Shown: positions 52,868 to 62,493, counted from the first letter of the stretch. The stretch is DNA of 64,000 nucleotides from Flavobacterium sp. SUN052 (GCF_028867935.1 NZ_JAPQNS010000002.1:673426-737425); one strand, 5' to 3'. Notes: a model not told the origin generated them from the letters alone. Program-made: numbers and translations.

Positions 52868-54529
52868 TTACTTAATTTTACTTAGTACCGACTTTACCAA
52901 AGCTTTCACTTCGGCGTTCTCCCGTTTTAGCTGCTCGTTTTCGGCCTGTAGCTGTAAAAGGTAACGGGCTTGTTCCTCCTGCGTTTTCACGAGTCCTTTT
53001 ATCAACTCCTCCACCGACGCCCCCTGTTCTGTCATCGTTTGGGCAGAGGGCAAATTGGGCAGATGCTTATTCGCGTCAACGTATTCACCTAACTGACTGA
53101 GTGGAATCAACGGGTAATCTTTCGCGAATACGTAGTCGGCCCAGTTGGATGTGTTGGCCACTTGCAGGCGAACCATTGACGCGGGCAAAGCTGCCCGGTA
53201 TACTCCAACACGCCCTGACGCATCAACACTCAGGAATTGGTTAGCCTCTCCAACAGGAACAGTTTCTTTTGTCAAGTTAGCCAGCCGAAGCCCACTCTCG
53301 CCTGCCTGTCCCCCAGACAGCACAATGTACTCCTGCTCATCCGTCGAAATTGATGACCGGCTAGCAAAAATAAGCCGACTGGGTGTATTGCCAATTTTGC
53401 GGAGGTTGATGTTGCCCTTCACGTCCAGCGGATACCGGGGTGCGGCTGTCCCAATCCCGACTTTGATATTAGTGTTGACTGTATCGCCGAGGACAATGGC
53501 ATCGCTAATAGCAACCTTAGCGTTGGCTCCGAGAGCGACGGAATTTTGTAAGGCGACTGCATTAGGCCCAACTGGATTTGACTCCGCACCCAAAAAGACG
53601 TTGTTATTGCCGGTGGTTGCGGAGTAGCCCGCCCTATAGCCCATGAAGGTATTATACGAGCCGGTTGAATTGTCCTTCCCGGTTTGATACCCCATAAATG
53701 TGTTCCGGGTTCCTGCACTTGTAGTTATGGCATTACCGGCCATATTGCCCACCGAAGTGTTAAACTGACCCACCGTGTGAATGAATCGGTTAGAGCCAAT
53801 TTTAGCGAACTCGGCAGAGGGAGGAGGTGGAACTTCTGCCTGATACATCTGTTGGATTTCTGTATCGGTTAAGGCTCGATTGTAAATTCGCACCTCGTCT
53901 AATATGCCTCCGTAAAATGTAGAGTTAGGAATATAGGAGCCTATCACAAGGTTTGAGCTACTCGTGTTTAGTGTGACATTAGCCAAACTTTTCTGCAATG
54001 CACCGTCTAAGTATAATCTCATCGTACTACCATCGTGAGTAAACGTAAGTTGGTGCCATTGGCTATCGAAGTATTGAAGCTGGTTGACTATAGATATCCC
54101 ATTTGTGTAGATTCCGTAAAAGCCTAACTCGATTGGTGAAGGGGCGGGAGCAAACAAGCCAATTCCCAACGCACTTCCTGCATTTGTTGCGATACTACCC
54201 CAGAAAAGCATCATTTGGGAGACCGTTGGTATATCACTTTTAAACCAGACAGAGATTGTTCGGGCTGCATTACCCGTCAATATCTGCCAATTCGTAATTG
54301 TGATATTACCTGTTGAGCCGTCAAACCTATATGCCTGATTGGGATTGCCGTAACGGTCATTTGTAGCCGAAACACCTCCCGAAAATGCACCGTTTCGATT
54401 GTTTCCACTGGCATCAGTAGCATTGGGAGCATTGAATGGATAGTAGGCAACTAAGCCGTTCGTTGGGGCCTGAGCAAAAAGCGATGCAGAAAAGAGCAGG
54501 CCGATAGCCAGTAGTAGTTGCGATTTCAT
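52868..54529 (-). CDS. Secreted LamG-domain fibre-like protein with coiled-coil end
   Basis: A 553-residue exported protein (signal peptide 1-19). A concanavalin/LamG-like domain spans about 25-225 (G-L-V-A-Y-Y-P-F-N, D-A-S-G-N-N-R-N-G, G-I-L-D-E-V-R-I-Y-N-R-A-L). Head-type repeats follow at about 265-320 (N-T-F-M-G-Y-Q-T-G, N-N-N-V-F-L-G-A-E-S). The C-terminus holds Y-P-L-I-P-L-S-Q-L-G-E-Y, H-L-P-N-L-P-S-A and a leucine-zipper helix, like tail-fibre domain proteins that trimerise. It is the last gene of the RHS operon, 18 bp after its neighbour. It is probably a trimeric surface adhesin. Confidence 0.75.
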   Translation of the reverse strand: MKSQLLLAIGLLFSASLFAQAPTNGLVAYYPFNAPNATDASGNNRNGAFSGGVSATNDRYGNPNQAYRFDGSTGNITITNWQILTGNAARTISVWFKSDIPTVSQMMLFWGSIATNAGSALGIGLFAPAPSPIELGFYGIYTNGISIVNQLQYFDSQWHQLTFTHDGSTMRLYLDGALQKSLANVTLNTSSSNLVIGSYIPNSTFYGGILDEVRIYNRALTDTEIQQMYQAEVPPPPSAEFAKIGSNRFIHTVGQFNTSVGNMAGNAITTSAGTRNTFMGYQTGKDNSTGSYNTFMGYRAGYSATTGNNNVFLGAESNPVGPNAVALQNSVALGANAKVAISDAIVLGDTVNTNIKVGIGTAAPRYPLDVKGNINLRKIGNTPSRLIFASRSSISTDEQEYIVLSGGQAGESGLRLANLTKETVPVGEANQFLSVDASGRVGVYRAALPASMVRLQVANTSNWADYVFAKDYPLIPLSQLGEYVDANKHLPNLPSAQTMTEQGASVEELIKGLVKTQEEQARYLLQLQAENEQLKRENAEVKALVKSVLSKIK

Positions 54530-54547
54530 AGCAGTGGTTTTAACGAG

Positions 54548-55360
54548 TTAGTAAGCCGGGAAAACAATCCTATTCTGTGTATTATCAGGCGCGTAGATCA
54601 ACCGTCCACTACCACCCTGAACCAATAGCTTGGCATAGCCCACCACATTTACATTGATGGCGTGGCCGTCTTTCAGATAAACCTCATCGCTAAGGGTAGG
54701 AATACGCCCACACGACCAAACCGAGGGGTCGTTCCAATTGCCGGATTTGAGCGTGACCAGCACATCGCCCGGAGCGCAACCCGTGGTGCCGCCCACGTAA
54801 ACAAAGCCCGACCCAATGCTTTGGCAATAGGGCTTGGTGCAGGTAGCCGTAAATTGCGTAACCGGGCCATACACATTGACAATGACGTTAGACCCTACAT
54901 CCCCGGTTGACCATTGCACAACCCCTGTACAGCCAAAGGCACTGAGCGTAACCGGCTGACCGTAGCGCACAATAGTAGCATTGGCCGAAACCGTAACTTC
55001 TTCGGCTACGCACTGAATCACATCAACCGTTACTTTTCCAACGCCCGGAGTGCAACCCGCCACGACACATGAAGCCGAATACTGCGTAGTGATTGTTGGG
55101 TTAACCGAAACGGTAGCCCCCTGCTGTCCCGTTGACCATTGCACCGTACCAGGGCAACCCGAAGCCTCAAGCGTAACGGGCTGACCGGGGTTCACCGCCT
55201 GCGGACTTGCCGTTACAGATGATTGCCAACTACTCCCCTGCATTTTTTTAGAAATGCGGTTGCCACTCGCATCGTATGCGAGGGTGGTGGTGGATTGGGC
55301 AAGGCAATTTCTTTGTAAAAACAAAACATTAAAAATCAATATTGTTACGTAAGTCTTCAT
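54548..55360 (-). CDS. Secreted protein with two Ig-like repeats
   Basis: A 270-residue protein with a signal peptide (MKTYVTILIFNVLFL...). The mature start resembles a YD-repeat fragment (L-A-Y-D-A-S-G-N-R-I-S-K-K). Two similar Cys-containing Ig-like repeats follow at about 48-112 and 118-190 (G-Q-P-V-T-L-x-A-x-G-C-x-G-x-V-Q-W-S-T-G). A third beta domain at the end contains W-N-D-P-S-V-W-S-C-G-R-I-P. It lies 22 bp after the RHS gene. It may be an extracellular partner of the RHS protein; no enzyme motif seen. Confidence 0.65.
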   Translation of the reverse strand: MKTYVTILIFNVLFLQRNCLAQSTTTLAYDASGNRISKKMQGSSWQSSVTASPQAVNPGQPVTLEASGCPGTVQWSTGQQGATVSVNPTITTQYSASCVVAGCTPGVGKVTVDVIQCVAEEVTVSANATIVRYGQPVTLSAFGCTGVVQWSTGDVGSNVIVNVYGPVTQFTATCTKPYCQSIGSGFVYVGGTTGCAPGDVLVTLKSGNWNDPSVWSCGRIPTLSDEVYLKDGHAINVNVVGYAKLLVQGGSGRLIYAPDNTQNRIVFPAY

Positions 55361-55382
55361 TTTTGTCTCTAAGTTGAAATTG

Positions 55383-58300
55383 TCAACGAAATGGTTGAGA
55401 GCAGTATCCTGAATTAGGATTTAGATTACAAAATCTATTCTGGGCTGGAGCAGATATTTGCATAAAAAGTGGTCTACATGAATCTTCCATAGATGAACCC
55501 GATAAAGAACCCCTTAACCCCATCATATTAGCATTCCAATCGTTCATTGACGAACTTATGGGATCACCTTTAATTGTCATGTCCAACACTTCTCTACCAG
55601 CTAATATTGACATTGTGCTTACTGGTCCTGTCCATGTCCCTAGATAAGCTGATTGACAATGATGTACTTTATCAATACACTTTTCATCGTCAGCACATTT
55701 AATGTTCTCCCACTCCATTGCGGCAAATTCACCAATCATTGTCCCTTTTAAAATTCTGGAGACTTTATGTGCATATTCTCTATATGAGCTAGGATGATCA
55801 TCTGCTTCGTCATTATACATTCTTACAAATGATCCCGAAGCCGCACCGTTTTCATAGCTTCCACCAGCCAGCATAGAAGCAGTCCCTCCAATAAATGAAG
55901 AAAGATTTACGCGAGCACTGTAGTTTTCTGCACCACGCAGACTACCTATATCACTAATAAATGAACCGGCAAATCCAGATGCTGCTCCCGCGGCAAATCC
56001 ATGTGAGAATTTATCGCCATTCAGCATACCCATACTACCCTGCACTAAGGCATGTCCAACTGTTTTAATGCCAACATGAGCAGCTTGTTGAAAGAATGAT
56101 GCCGTTCCAAAAGTCCGCCCATCAAGAGCCAGTTCTGCTAAATCGCCTACAGCATTTGTCAAGCCTGAATTTAACGCTCCCAATACACTTCCTTTGACAC
56201 TGTTGATCGCTCCTTTAACGCCTGCCGATAAAGCATTTCTAAGACTGCCTCCATTTAGTAATGTTCCAGTAAAATTTGCAGCAAAATTGCCGACCGGAAC
56301 GGCAATGAAAGGTCCGATGACAGGAATTGCAGCAACGGCAGCTGTAACCACCTCTCTGACGACATAGACAATAGCAGTTTTAACAAGCTCCTTAGCTTTC
56401 TTCCATAGCTTACTAGCCCAGCTATACCCACTCGGATCGGTATAACTCAGCGGATTGTTATTGCAGTAACTATACCGATTCAGAGCCTGCAAATCGGTCA
56501 TGTCCTGAATGAAGGGGTCGGGCGAGAGGAAGCGGCCCAGAACGGGGTCATACACCCGCCCGTTCATGTCGATCAGGCTGAACAGGTCGTAATGCTCGTG
56601 GTTGGTGAAACCCCGCTCGTGACTGCCTTTGTAGAGACTGGCTAATGCTGTCCAGTCGGCGTTGCGCCGTTGGCCCCAGGCGTCGAAGCTCATTTCTTCG
56701 AGCAACACGCCGTTATCGCCCGTGAAACCCGTAATGGAGCCGAGATGGTCTTTCAGGTAATACTTGGTCGTGGTAGTGGTGCTTGCTCCCTGCGTTTCCT
56801 TTACCACCAGCCCCGCTCCGCCAATGTAGCTGGTTGTTTTGGTGCGTCCGGTGGCGGCAAAGGTTTCTACTTCAACTAATCCCAGGTAAATCTTGGTGCG
56901 GGTCAGCGTGTAGGTTTGGCTACCCGTTCGCCGTTCAAACAGCTTCTGCATCACCCGCTGTTGGTCGGGGCCGTAGCTGATCTCGACGTAGGCCGTGTCG
57001 TTGGCAATCCGCTTCACCTTGTTGAAGGAGGTGAACTCGGTGGTGATGTCGAGCGTAAACGAGCAGGTCACATTGGCGTTGTTGGTCCGCACGTTCAGCA
57101 GCCGGTGCGGGCCGTTGTTCACCCCGCCGTACTCGTAGCTACCCACGCCCGATTTGTAGGTGATGTTGCCCAGATCGTCATAGCGCACCGTATCGCGGAC
57201 GGCTCCATTCAGCGAGGTCAGCGTCAGGCGGTTCACGTCGTCGTACTCGAACGATTCGCGCAGGCCGCGCTTCACGTCCTGCCGCTCCGTCAGGTGGGCA
57301 AGGTCATTGAACTGGAATGCAAACTGCTGAACTGTCGTGCCGTTGTACGTCGAGGTAATCCGTTGCAGGTAGTTGGTAGCGGCTTCGTACTGTTTCTCTG
57401 TCACCACGTTGTTGCCAAACCGCTGTTGGGTCACGTCGCCTTTGGCATCCATCGCTACCAGCGTCCAGAACAAGCCGTTGTTGGCATCGTTGCGGAGTTC
57501 GGTGAGATAGCCGTAGGCATTATACACGTGCCGCAATACCAGCCCCGAAGCCGGATAGGTCAGCCGGTCGATGCGGCTTTGGCTATCGTAGGTGTAGGTG
57601 GTTGTGTAGGTTTGCCCGTTCACGGCCATCATCTCCGTACTCTTGCGGCCCAGGTTGTCGTAGGTAAACGTCTGACTCGACACGTAGCCCGTCACGCTGC
57701 TCATTCGTCCGATGCCTTTGTTTCCCTGATCGAAGGTGTAGGTCGTTACGCCTTCGTCCTCGGTGCGGGTCGTCAGTCGGCCCAGCCGGTCGTAGGCCAT
57801 CGTGACTACTTTGGTGCTGGGGTAGGTTTGCCGGATGAGTTCGCCAAAGCCGTTGTACTGGTACTGGTACGTCCCCATGTCGGGGTCGGTCATGCTGATC
57901 TTGTAGCCCCGTGCGTCATACACGTTGGTGATGGTGTTGCCTTTGGCATCCTTCACGGTCAGCAGCCGGTCGGCGGCATCGTAGGTGTAATAAACCTGGT
58001 AGCCGTTCTGCCAACTGCTTTGCACCAGCCGGTCTTTGGCATCCTCAACCTCGGTTTTCTTCTGGTTTTTGTAGTTGTATTGCTCCGTCACTAACCCGCC
58101 ATAGACCATGTTGGCCGAGCGCACCCCGCCCGTTTTGGTTTCGAGCGTCGTAACCAGACGACCCAAGTTATCCAACTGTTTTTCGGAATACCCCGTCGGC
58201 GACTCATTGGCGTAGTAGGGAAACGAATCCCGGATTTTCTCGCGGTGTTCGGGCGAGGTCACGCGGCTATACGTATGATCTAACTGTACCCACCGCCCGT

Positions 58301-61300
58301 CGAATCCCCGGCTTCGGGTTCGTACGGCCCTGTTATACGAATCAAACTGTTCAATGCCCTCCTGTCCCGCGCTGGTTTTAGTGTAAGTCAGGAAAACGGC
58401 TTCGGCGGGACTTTGATAGTCGGCTGTACTTGCTTTCCAGTAAGCCATCGTTTTCCACGATCCGTCTGGCCCGGTTTGCTTCACGGGTCGGGAGAAACCG
58501 TCATACTCAGTGGTGCTGGTCAGGCCGTTGGGGTCGGTCACCAGAACGGGAACGCCAAACTTAGGGTCGTAGGCCGTTGTCGCCGTTTGGCCAAGCGGGT
58601 TGGTCACCTTAACCGCAAACCGGCGGGTAGCCGCGTCGTACTCGGTCTGCATCGTCCGCGTGTCGAAGACAGTACCTGTCCAAGCACGGGTGCTGCTTTG
58701 GGTAATGTTGCCCGCAAGGTCGTAGGTGTAGGTTTTCGTTACCTGCTCCTGCGCGCTCAGGTTGGCATCGGCTAATTCCTGCATCAGTAATCCTGACGCT
58801 GTATCATAAGTAAACGAGGACTGCCGCGTAATGGTCGGCTGACCGGGCGCGTACCGATTCAGGGTAGCGTTGGTCAACCGACCCAAAATCCAGTTCGTCT
58901 GATCGTTGGTGTAGGTACTGACTGTCGAATCGCGCAGCCCACCGCCGTAATCCACGACCACGTACAACGGGTTGCCCAAATCGTCGTGCGATTTGCGGAC
59001 AATCCGCGTTTTGCCGTTGACGTAATCATTCGTGACCGTCCGTTGGTCGTAGGCCGCAAAACTGGTGGGGTAGGCAGCCGGGTAATTGACAACCGTCGGG
59101 AAGATTTCCGTTTTGGAAATCAGCACGTCGTTGGGGTAGTACTGCTCCGAACGGATCAGCGTTTGGCCTGTATATTTGAAGTTATCAGCGTCCTGCCGGT
59201 AATAACGTATATTATAATTTCCAGTGATTGTGTCGCGCTCCCACATCTGCGAGAACCCCCGAAAACCCCGGCCCTCGGTGTTGATGGTGGCTCCTTTGTA
59301 GCGGTAGGTTTTGGCCGTTTCGTCGCCCGTGCTGGTGCGGGTTTTCATCTGCGACACCACGTACAGGGGCGTTTGCACGTCGAGGTTGGGGTAGGTGACT
59401 AAGCCCGCCCGTTCGTACAAGGTACTGTTCAGCATATTGTCGTACTTCACCAGCACCGACAAACCCGCGCCATTCGTAATCTTCTTGATCGAATACCCCT
59501 GATACTGCCGCAACCGCTGAATGTAGTACTTACTGTCAGCCGCTCGGAAGTAATACAAATCAGCCTGTGAGCCTTTCAGAAACTGCCCGACCCGGAACTG
59601 ATTAGCCGATTTGAACATCTCCAGCGGCCAGGCATTCGCGTCAGGCGCACTGGTGTTGAAGACGAAATTCCCTCGGTTGATGAAGGTGTAATTCGTACCG
59701 TCAGTGGCGTTGTAGAACGTCAGGTCGAGCAGACCATCGGCATTGGCATCGCTGGGATAAACGCCCGTATAGCTACTTGGCACCGACGAGAGATTGATGC
59801 AAATAGGGACAACACTGGCTGGTACGGAGCCAAACAGAAAAGCCACGCCACTGCCGTTCGGATAACCGCCCTGATTCGGATAGATACAGAGTTGATTTGC
59901 AGTGGGTTTATAGACCAGCAAATCCGTCAGAGCATCGGCATTGACATCGGCCATCAACACGGAGTTCGTGGCCCCGGCCAACCACGAGCGAGGAATGCTG
60001 CTGTTACGGTCGAAACGGCTCTGTCGGGCCTGAAACTGATTTTTCCGGGTGGATGCGTCGGCTACTGTGCGGGTGGCTTCGGTCCATATGATGACATTAT
60101 CGCCCGTCGTTTTATCGTAAAGTAGAATATCCGTCAACCCATCCTCATTCAGGTCCTCAAAAATCTGGTCAGGTGTAGCAAACGATAAGCCATTATTATA
60201 TCCCGTCAAGGCTGACACCGACTGATAATAGGTTGATGCAGTAGCGGTCGTGGGAAGATTTTTCGTAATGGATGTCCCCGAAAGTGTCGGAACATTACCG
60301 GGATATGCCAAATCGACAAAATCGGTCAAGCCATCCTGGTTCAGGTCAACCAGCAAATCATCCCACGCACTGGTTCCGATGACTCCACCTTTGATGTAAT
60401 AGTTGCAGGTATAAGGCTGTCCTGGTGGCGGGTCTGAGAGGATAAACGCATATGAATTGACTCCGATGGTGTTCGGCTGAAAGGTAATTACCAAGTCATT
60501 GAGGGCATCGCCGTTGAGTTCAGCCACCTGCACCCGCAGGTTCGAGCCACCGTCCCCGCCTAAATCCACGACACGGCTGATTGACGTAGAGAACGTCCGG
60601 TCGCCATTGTTGAGGTAAAACTGAACGGTAACAACGGTTCCAGCCGTACTATAGGTGGCTATGTCGGTTAGGCCATCGCCGTTGAAATCCCCGAAAAGCC
60701 GCTCCGCACCAATACCCGTCGTGGAAATCTCAGCCGCCGTTCCCAGGCCAGTCGTCTCGTTCGACCAGTCAAATGTAGTTGGCGTAAACGATTGCCCGGA
60801 ACCATCTTGCTCGGTAATCTGCGTCAGCAACGAATACGGATTTGACCCGCTGGGCGACTGGTAGGACAGGCTGTATTGACGAATCTTCGTCTCTCCGTAA
60901 TAGACCTCAACGCGGGCAAGCCGCTTCGAGTAAGTGTTTTTCTGTTGATACCGGATGCCGTATACACTCGGTGGGTCCAGGCGGGTCTCGTACACAAACC
61001 GGACGCTGTTGTAAGGACTGACCCCGGCCCCAGCATTCCCAGTATAGTCAATCCGGCTTGGGTAAACCTCGCCCGTAACCAGGTCGTTCTGATACGAAAA
61101 GGTCATGTAATTCCCCTTCCGATCCTGAATTTTATTCACCAACCATTGAATAGCTACCGCCGAACCGGATGGTGAATTGCTTATCACCCGGCTGTCAGTC
61201 GTGTTGCCATACTCAAAAATCAACCCGGACTTGGTGTAGGCCGTGAAATACTGCGGGCTGGTCGCACCCGCGTTTTCAGTCAGAATGACCTTGGTAAAAC

Positions 61301-61787
61301 TGTTCTGCTCTGTGTAGTACTCCGTCAGATTATTGCCGTAATTGGCATCGAAGGGCTGATTGGTCAGAATGGACTGGGGAGCCAAGACTAACCGTTCACC
61401 GTCGAGACTGAACCGATCGTTTTTGTCGTAGGTAATGCCCGTCGGCACGCTCTTGGTCTGCTGGTTGGCATCGGAGGTTTCGTCCTGCGCATGGGTGCGC
61501 GTCGAGCGGCTGATACTCGATAAACCAGTCAGCGTCCACCCTAACCCCACATAGCTATTGCCATTCTGGCTGCTGTAGCTGATGCCCACTTTAGGCTGTA
61601 AACCCGCCGTACCGGGCGGCAACACAAATGGAATCTGATAGGTCGCAGCACCTGCATCAGAAACAGCAAACTGACCTGGGGTATAGCCAAAGTTTTGACC
61701 GGGTACTATTGACTGCGCACAAGAGACCCTAACAAAAAACAGTGCGGTGAAAAGTACTATAAATTGCAAGTAGAGGGTTTTGGTCAT
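55383..61787 (-). CDS. SpvB/TcB-TcC-like RHS protein with variable C-terminal domain
   Basis: A 2134-residue exported protein (signal peptide 1-24). The SpvB-type start carries Y-Q-I-P-F-V-L-P-P-G-T-A-G-L-Q-P. FG-GAP/VCBS propeller repeats follow at about 355-780 (D-F-N-G-D-G-L-T-D-I, D-V-N-A-D-A-L-T-D-L), then many YD repeats from about 1000. The RHS-associated core has Y-L-K-D-H-L-G-S-I, G-R-F-L-S-P-D-P and N-R-Y-S-Y-C-N-N-N-P-L-S-Y-T-D-P-S-G, ending near residue 1785. The 345-residue tail has a hydrophobic Gly/Ala linker common in Bacteroidota RHS proteins. A tip of about 130 residues follows with H-H-C-Q-S-A-Y, A-G-R-E-V-L-D-M and N-D-W-N-A-N-M-M-G that I cannot name. The tail is AT-richer than the core. 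Confidence 0.88.
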   Translation of the reverse strand: MTKTLYLQFIVLFTALFFVRVSCAQSIVPGQNFGYTPGQFAVSDAGAATYQIPFVLPPGTAGLQPKVGISYSSQNGNSYVGLGWTLTGLSSISRSTRTHAQDETSDANQQTKSVPTGITYDKNDRFSLDGERLVLAPQSILTNQPFDANYGNNLTEYYTEQNSFTKVILTENAGATSPQYFTAYTKSGLIFEYGNTTDSRVISNSPSGSAVAIQWLVNKIQDRKGNYMTFSYQNDLVTGEVYPSRIDYTGNAGAGVSPYNSVRFVYETRLDPPSVYGIRYQQKNTYSKRLARVEVYYGETKIRQYSLSYQSPSGSNPYSLLTQITEQDGSGQSFTPTTFDWSNETTGLGTAAEISTTGIGAERLFGDFNGDGLTDIATYSTAGTVVTVQFYLNNGDRTFSTSISRVVDLGGDGGSNLRVQVAELNGDALNDLVITFQPNTIGVNSYAFILSDPPPGQPYTCNYYIKGGVIGTSAWDDLLVDLNQDGLTDFVDLAYPGNVPTLSGTSITKNLPTTATASTYYQSVSALTGYNNGLSFATPDQIFEDLNEDGLTDILLYDKTTGDNVIIWTEATRTVADASTRKNQFQARQSRFDRNSSIPRSWLAGATNSVLMADVNADALTDLLVYKPTANQLCIYPNQGGYPNGSGVAFLFGSVPASVVPICINLSSVPSSYTGVYPSDANADGLLDLTFYNATDGTNYTFINRGNFVFNTSAPDANAWPLEMFKSANQFRVGQFLKGSQADLYYFRAADSKYYIQRLRQYQGYSIKKITNGAGLSVLVKYDNMLNSTLYERAGLVTYPNLDVQTPLYVVSQMKTRTSTGDETAKTYRYKGATINTEGRGFRGFSQMWERDTITGNYNIRYYRQDADNFKYTGQTLIRSEQYYPNDVLISKTEIFPTVVNYPAAYPTSFAAYDQRTVTNDYVNGKTRIVRKSHDDLGNPLYVVVDYGGGLRDSTVSTYTNDQTNWILGRLTNATLNRYAPGQPTITRQSSFTYDTASGLLMQELADANLSAQEQVTKTYTYDLAGNITQSSTRAWTGTVFDTRTMQTEYDAATRRFAVKVTNPLGQTATTAYDPKFGVPVLVTDPNGLTSTTEYDGFSRPVKQTGPDGSWKTMAYWKASTADYQSPAEAVFLTYTKTSAGQEGIEQFDSYNRAVRTRSRGFDGRWVQLDHTYSRVTSPEHREKIRDSFPYYANESPTGYSEKQLDNLGRLVTTLETKTGGVRSANMVYGGLVTEQYNYKNQKKTEVEDAKDRLVQSSWQNGYQVYYTYDAADRLLTVKDAKGNTITNVYDARGYKISMTDPDMGTYQYQYNGFGELIRQTYPSTKVVTMAYDRLGRLTTRTEDEGVTTYTFDQGNKGIGRMSSVTGYVSSQTFTYDNLGRKSTEMMAVNGQTYTTTYTYDSQSRIDRLTYPASGLVLRHVYNAYGYLTELRNDANNGLFWTLVAMDAKGDVTQQRFGNNVVTEKQYEAATNYLQRITSTYNGTTVQQFAFQFNDLAHLTERQDVKRGLRESFEYDDVNRLTLTSLNGAVRDTVRYDDLGNITYKSGVGSYEYGGVNNGPHRLLNVRTNNANVTCSFTLDITTEFTSFNKVKRIANDTAYVEISYGPDQQRVMQKLFERRTGSQTYTLTRTKIYLGLVEVETFAATGRTKTTSYIGGAGLVVKETQGASTTTTTKYYLKDHLGSITGFTGDNGVLLEEMSFDAWGQRRNADWTALASLYKGSHERGFTNHEHYDLFSLIDMNGRVYDPVLGRFLSPDPFIQDMTDLQALNRYSYCNNNPLSYTDPSGYSWASKLWKKAKELVKTAIVYVVREVVTAAVAAIPVIGPFIAVPVGNFAANFTGTLLNGGSLRNALSAGVKGAINSVKGSVLGALNSGLTNAVGDLAELALDGRTFGTASFFQQAAHVGIKTVGHALVQGSMGMLNGDKFSHGFAAGAASGFAGSFISDIGSLRGAENYSARVNLSSFIGGTASMLAGGSYENGAASGSFVRMYNDEADDHPSSYREYAHKVSRILKGTMIGEFAAMEWENIKCADDEKCIDKVHHCQSAYLGTWTGPVSTMSILAGREVLDMTIKGDPISSSMNDWNANMMGLRGSLSGSSMEDSCRPLFMQISAPAQNRFCNLNPNSGYCSQPFR

Positions 61788-62230
61788 AGATACGGTCAGG
61801 CAACAATTGACCCTTGAATCTAGATAACACGGTTGTATTTATTTTTAAATGATCACCCATTTTATTAAGCGTATTAAAAATTATAAACGAATATCAATTT
61901 ATTCATTAGTAATATATAACTTTTTTATTTTTTTTGTTTACATAGATAATAGATTCATACCAAATATCACCTTTAACAATCTAGTTGTGAGACTTATACG
62001 GAATAAAACTGTACTTAATAGCTCTCCTGATTTTTCACTCAAATTATTTTTATACGCACACAGTTTTAATCTGGCGTCCGCGTCAATAAAGGGTATTGGA
62101 TTATGGACAGGGTCAATCGAATATTATAACCCAGAGGTTAACAGCTAGCTTCCTCCACTAGGTTTTCTCCAACACGATAAATTGAATTATTGCGGTGTCC
62201 AGTTCTCTTCAAAAAATGAATTGACAAATC
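61788..62230. other. AT-rich spacer with one doubtful small frame
   Basis: Between the RHS start and the right-end repeats there is one 99-codon frame (61849-62148, plus strand) with a hydrophobic stretch (S-L-V-I-Y-N-F-F-I-F-F-V-Y-I). Codon use is AT-driven and no motif or promoter is visible. It is not coupled to any gene, and I do not accept it as a gene. A diverged single copy of the island arm repeat (TGCGGTGTCC) is at 62190-62199. Confidence 0.4.
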
Positions 62231-62254
62231 TGTGGTGTCCCTTGTGGTGCCCCT
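62231..62254. repeat. Tandem 12-bp repeats, likely integrase arm sites (right end)
   Basis: TGTGGTGTCCCT followed by TGTGGTGCCCCT repeats the left-end pair at 36171-36194 with one mismatch, and the following CTAAAC is also shared. It lies 48 bp inside the right att copy. Confidence 0.65.
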
Positions 62255-62260
62255 AAACGA

Positions 62261-62296
62261 AATAAGCCACTCACGAATTACCGTAAGTGGCTTATT
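62261..62296 (-). terminator. Terminator hairpin next to the right att site
   Basis: AATAAGCCACT (62261-62271) pairs with AGTGGCTTATT (62286-62296); on the minus strand a short T run follows. It takes the place of the tRNA terminator for whatever tRNA-Asn copy the island had completed, like the hairpin at 35953-35990. Confidence 0.6.
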
Positions 62297-62301
62297 ATCA
62301 A

Positions 62302-62348
62302 GGCTCCCGAAGCTGGGCTCGAACCAGCGACCCTCTGATTAACAGTCA
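62302..62348 (-). repeat. Right att copy: 3' half of tRNA-Asn(GUU)
   Basis: Identical over 47 bp to 36000-36046. Again only the 3' half of the tRNA is present; the sequence to its right (GTGAAAATACAA) is not a tRNA 5' half. It therefore is not the intact host gene but the junction with a second element whose integrase begins at 62494. Confidence 0.85.
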
Positions 62349-62455
62349 GTGAAAATACAATTTTTGCTATTTCTCATAAATTATAACTATTTGATTATCA
62401 ACTGATAAAAACCGCTTTCATTTACCACTACTTACCATCATTATCCATAAATTGT

Positions 62456-62483
62456 TATCTTTGTTTAAACCATGTTTAAACCA
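62456..62483 (+). promoter_or_regulatory. Promoter and tandem repeats of integrase 2
   Basis: A perfect TAnnTTTG box (TATCTTTG) lies at 62456-62463, with only a weak TTA at 62432 as -33. GTTTAAACCA occurs twice, at 62463-62472 and 62474-62483, directly on the expected transcription start. The arrangement equals that of integrase 1, with a different repeat sequence. Confidence 0.55.
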
Positions 62484-62493
62484 GATAGTAATA

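Larger units (their letters stand above)
36000..62348. mobile_element. tRNA-Asn-integrated genomic island (about 26.3 kb)
   Basis: Two perfect 47-bp copies of the tRNA-Asn 3' half bound the segment. Inside the left end are an integrase gene and a pair of 12-bp direct repeats; near the right end is a second pair of the same 12-bp repeats. The backbone has an integrase, an excisionase-like HTH gene and two replication-type genes. The cargo comprises a HEPN-like/SecB-like operon, a type I restriction-modification operon, a two-gene unit of unknown function and an RHS operon. No relaxase, coupling protein or type IV secretion gene is present, so it cannot conjugate by itself and may be mobilised by another element or a phage. 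Confidence 0.8.

Noticed and set aside
56916..58094. A long 392-codon plus-strand frame inside the RHS gene
   Set aside because: It is antisense to a strongly conserved RHS core; high-GC YD repeats often create such shadow frames.
61849..62148. A 99-codon plus-strand frame as a possible RHS immunity gene
   Set aside because: Immunity genes normally lie downstream of the toxin tip; this is upstream, on the other strand, AT-driven and without features.
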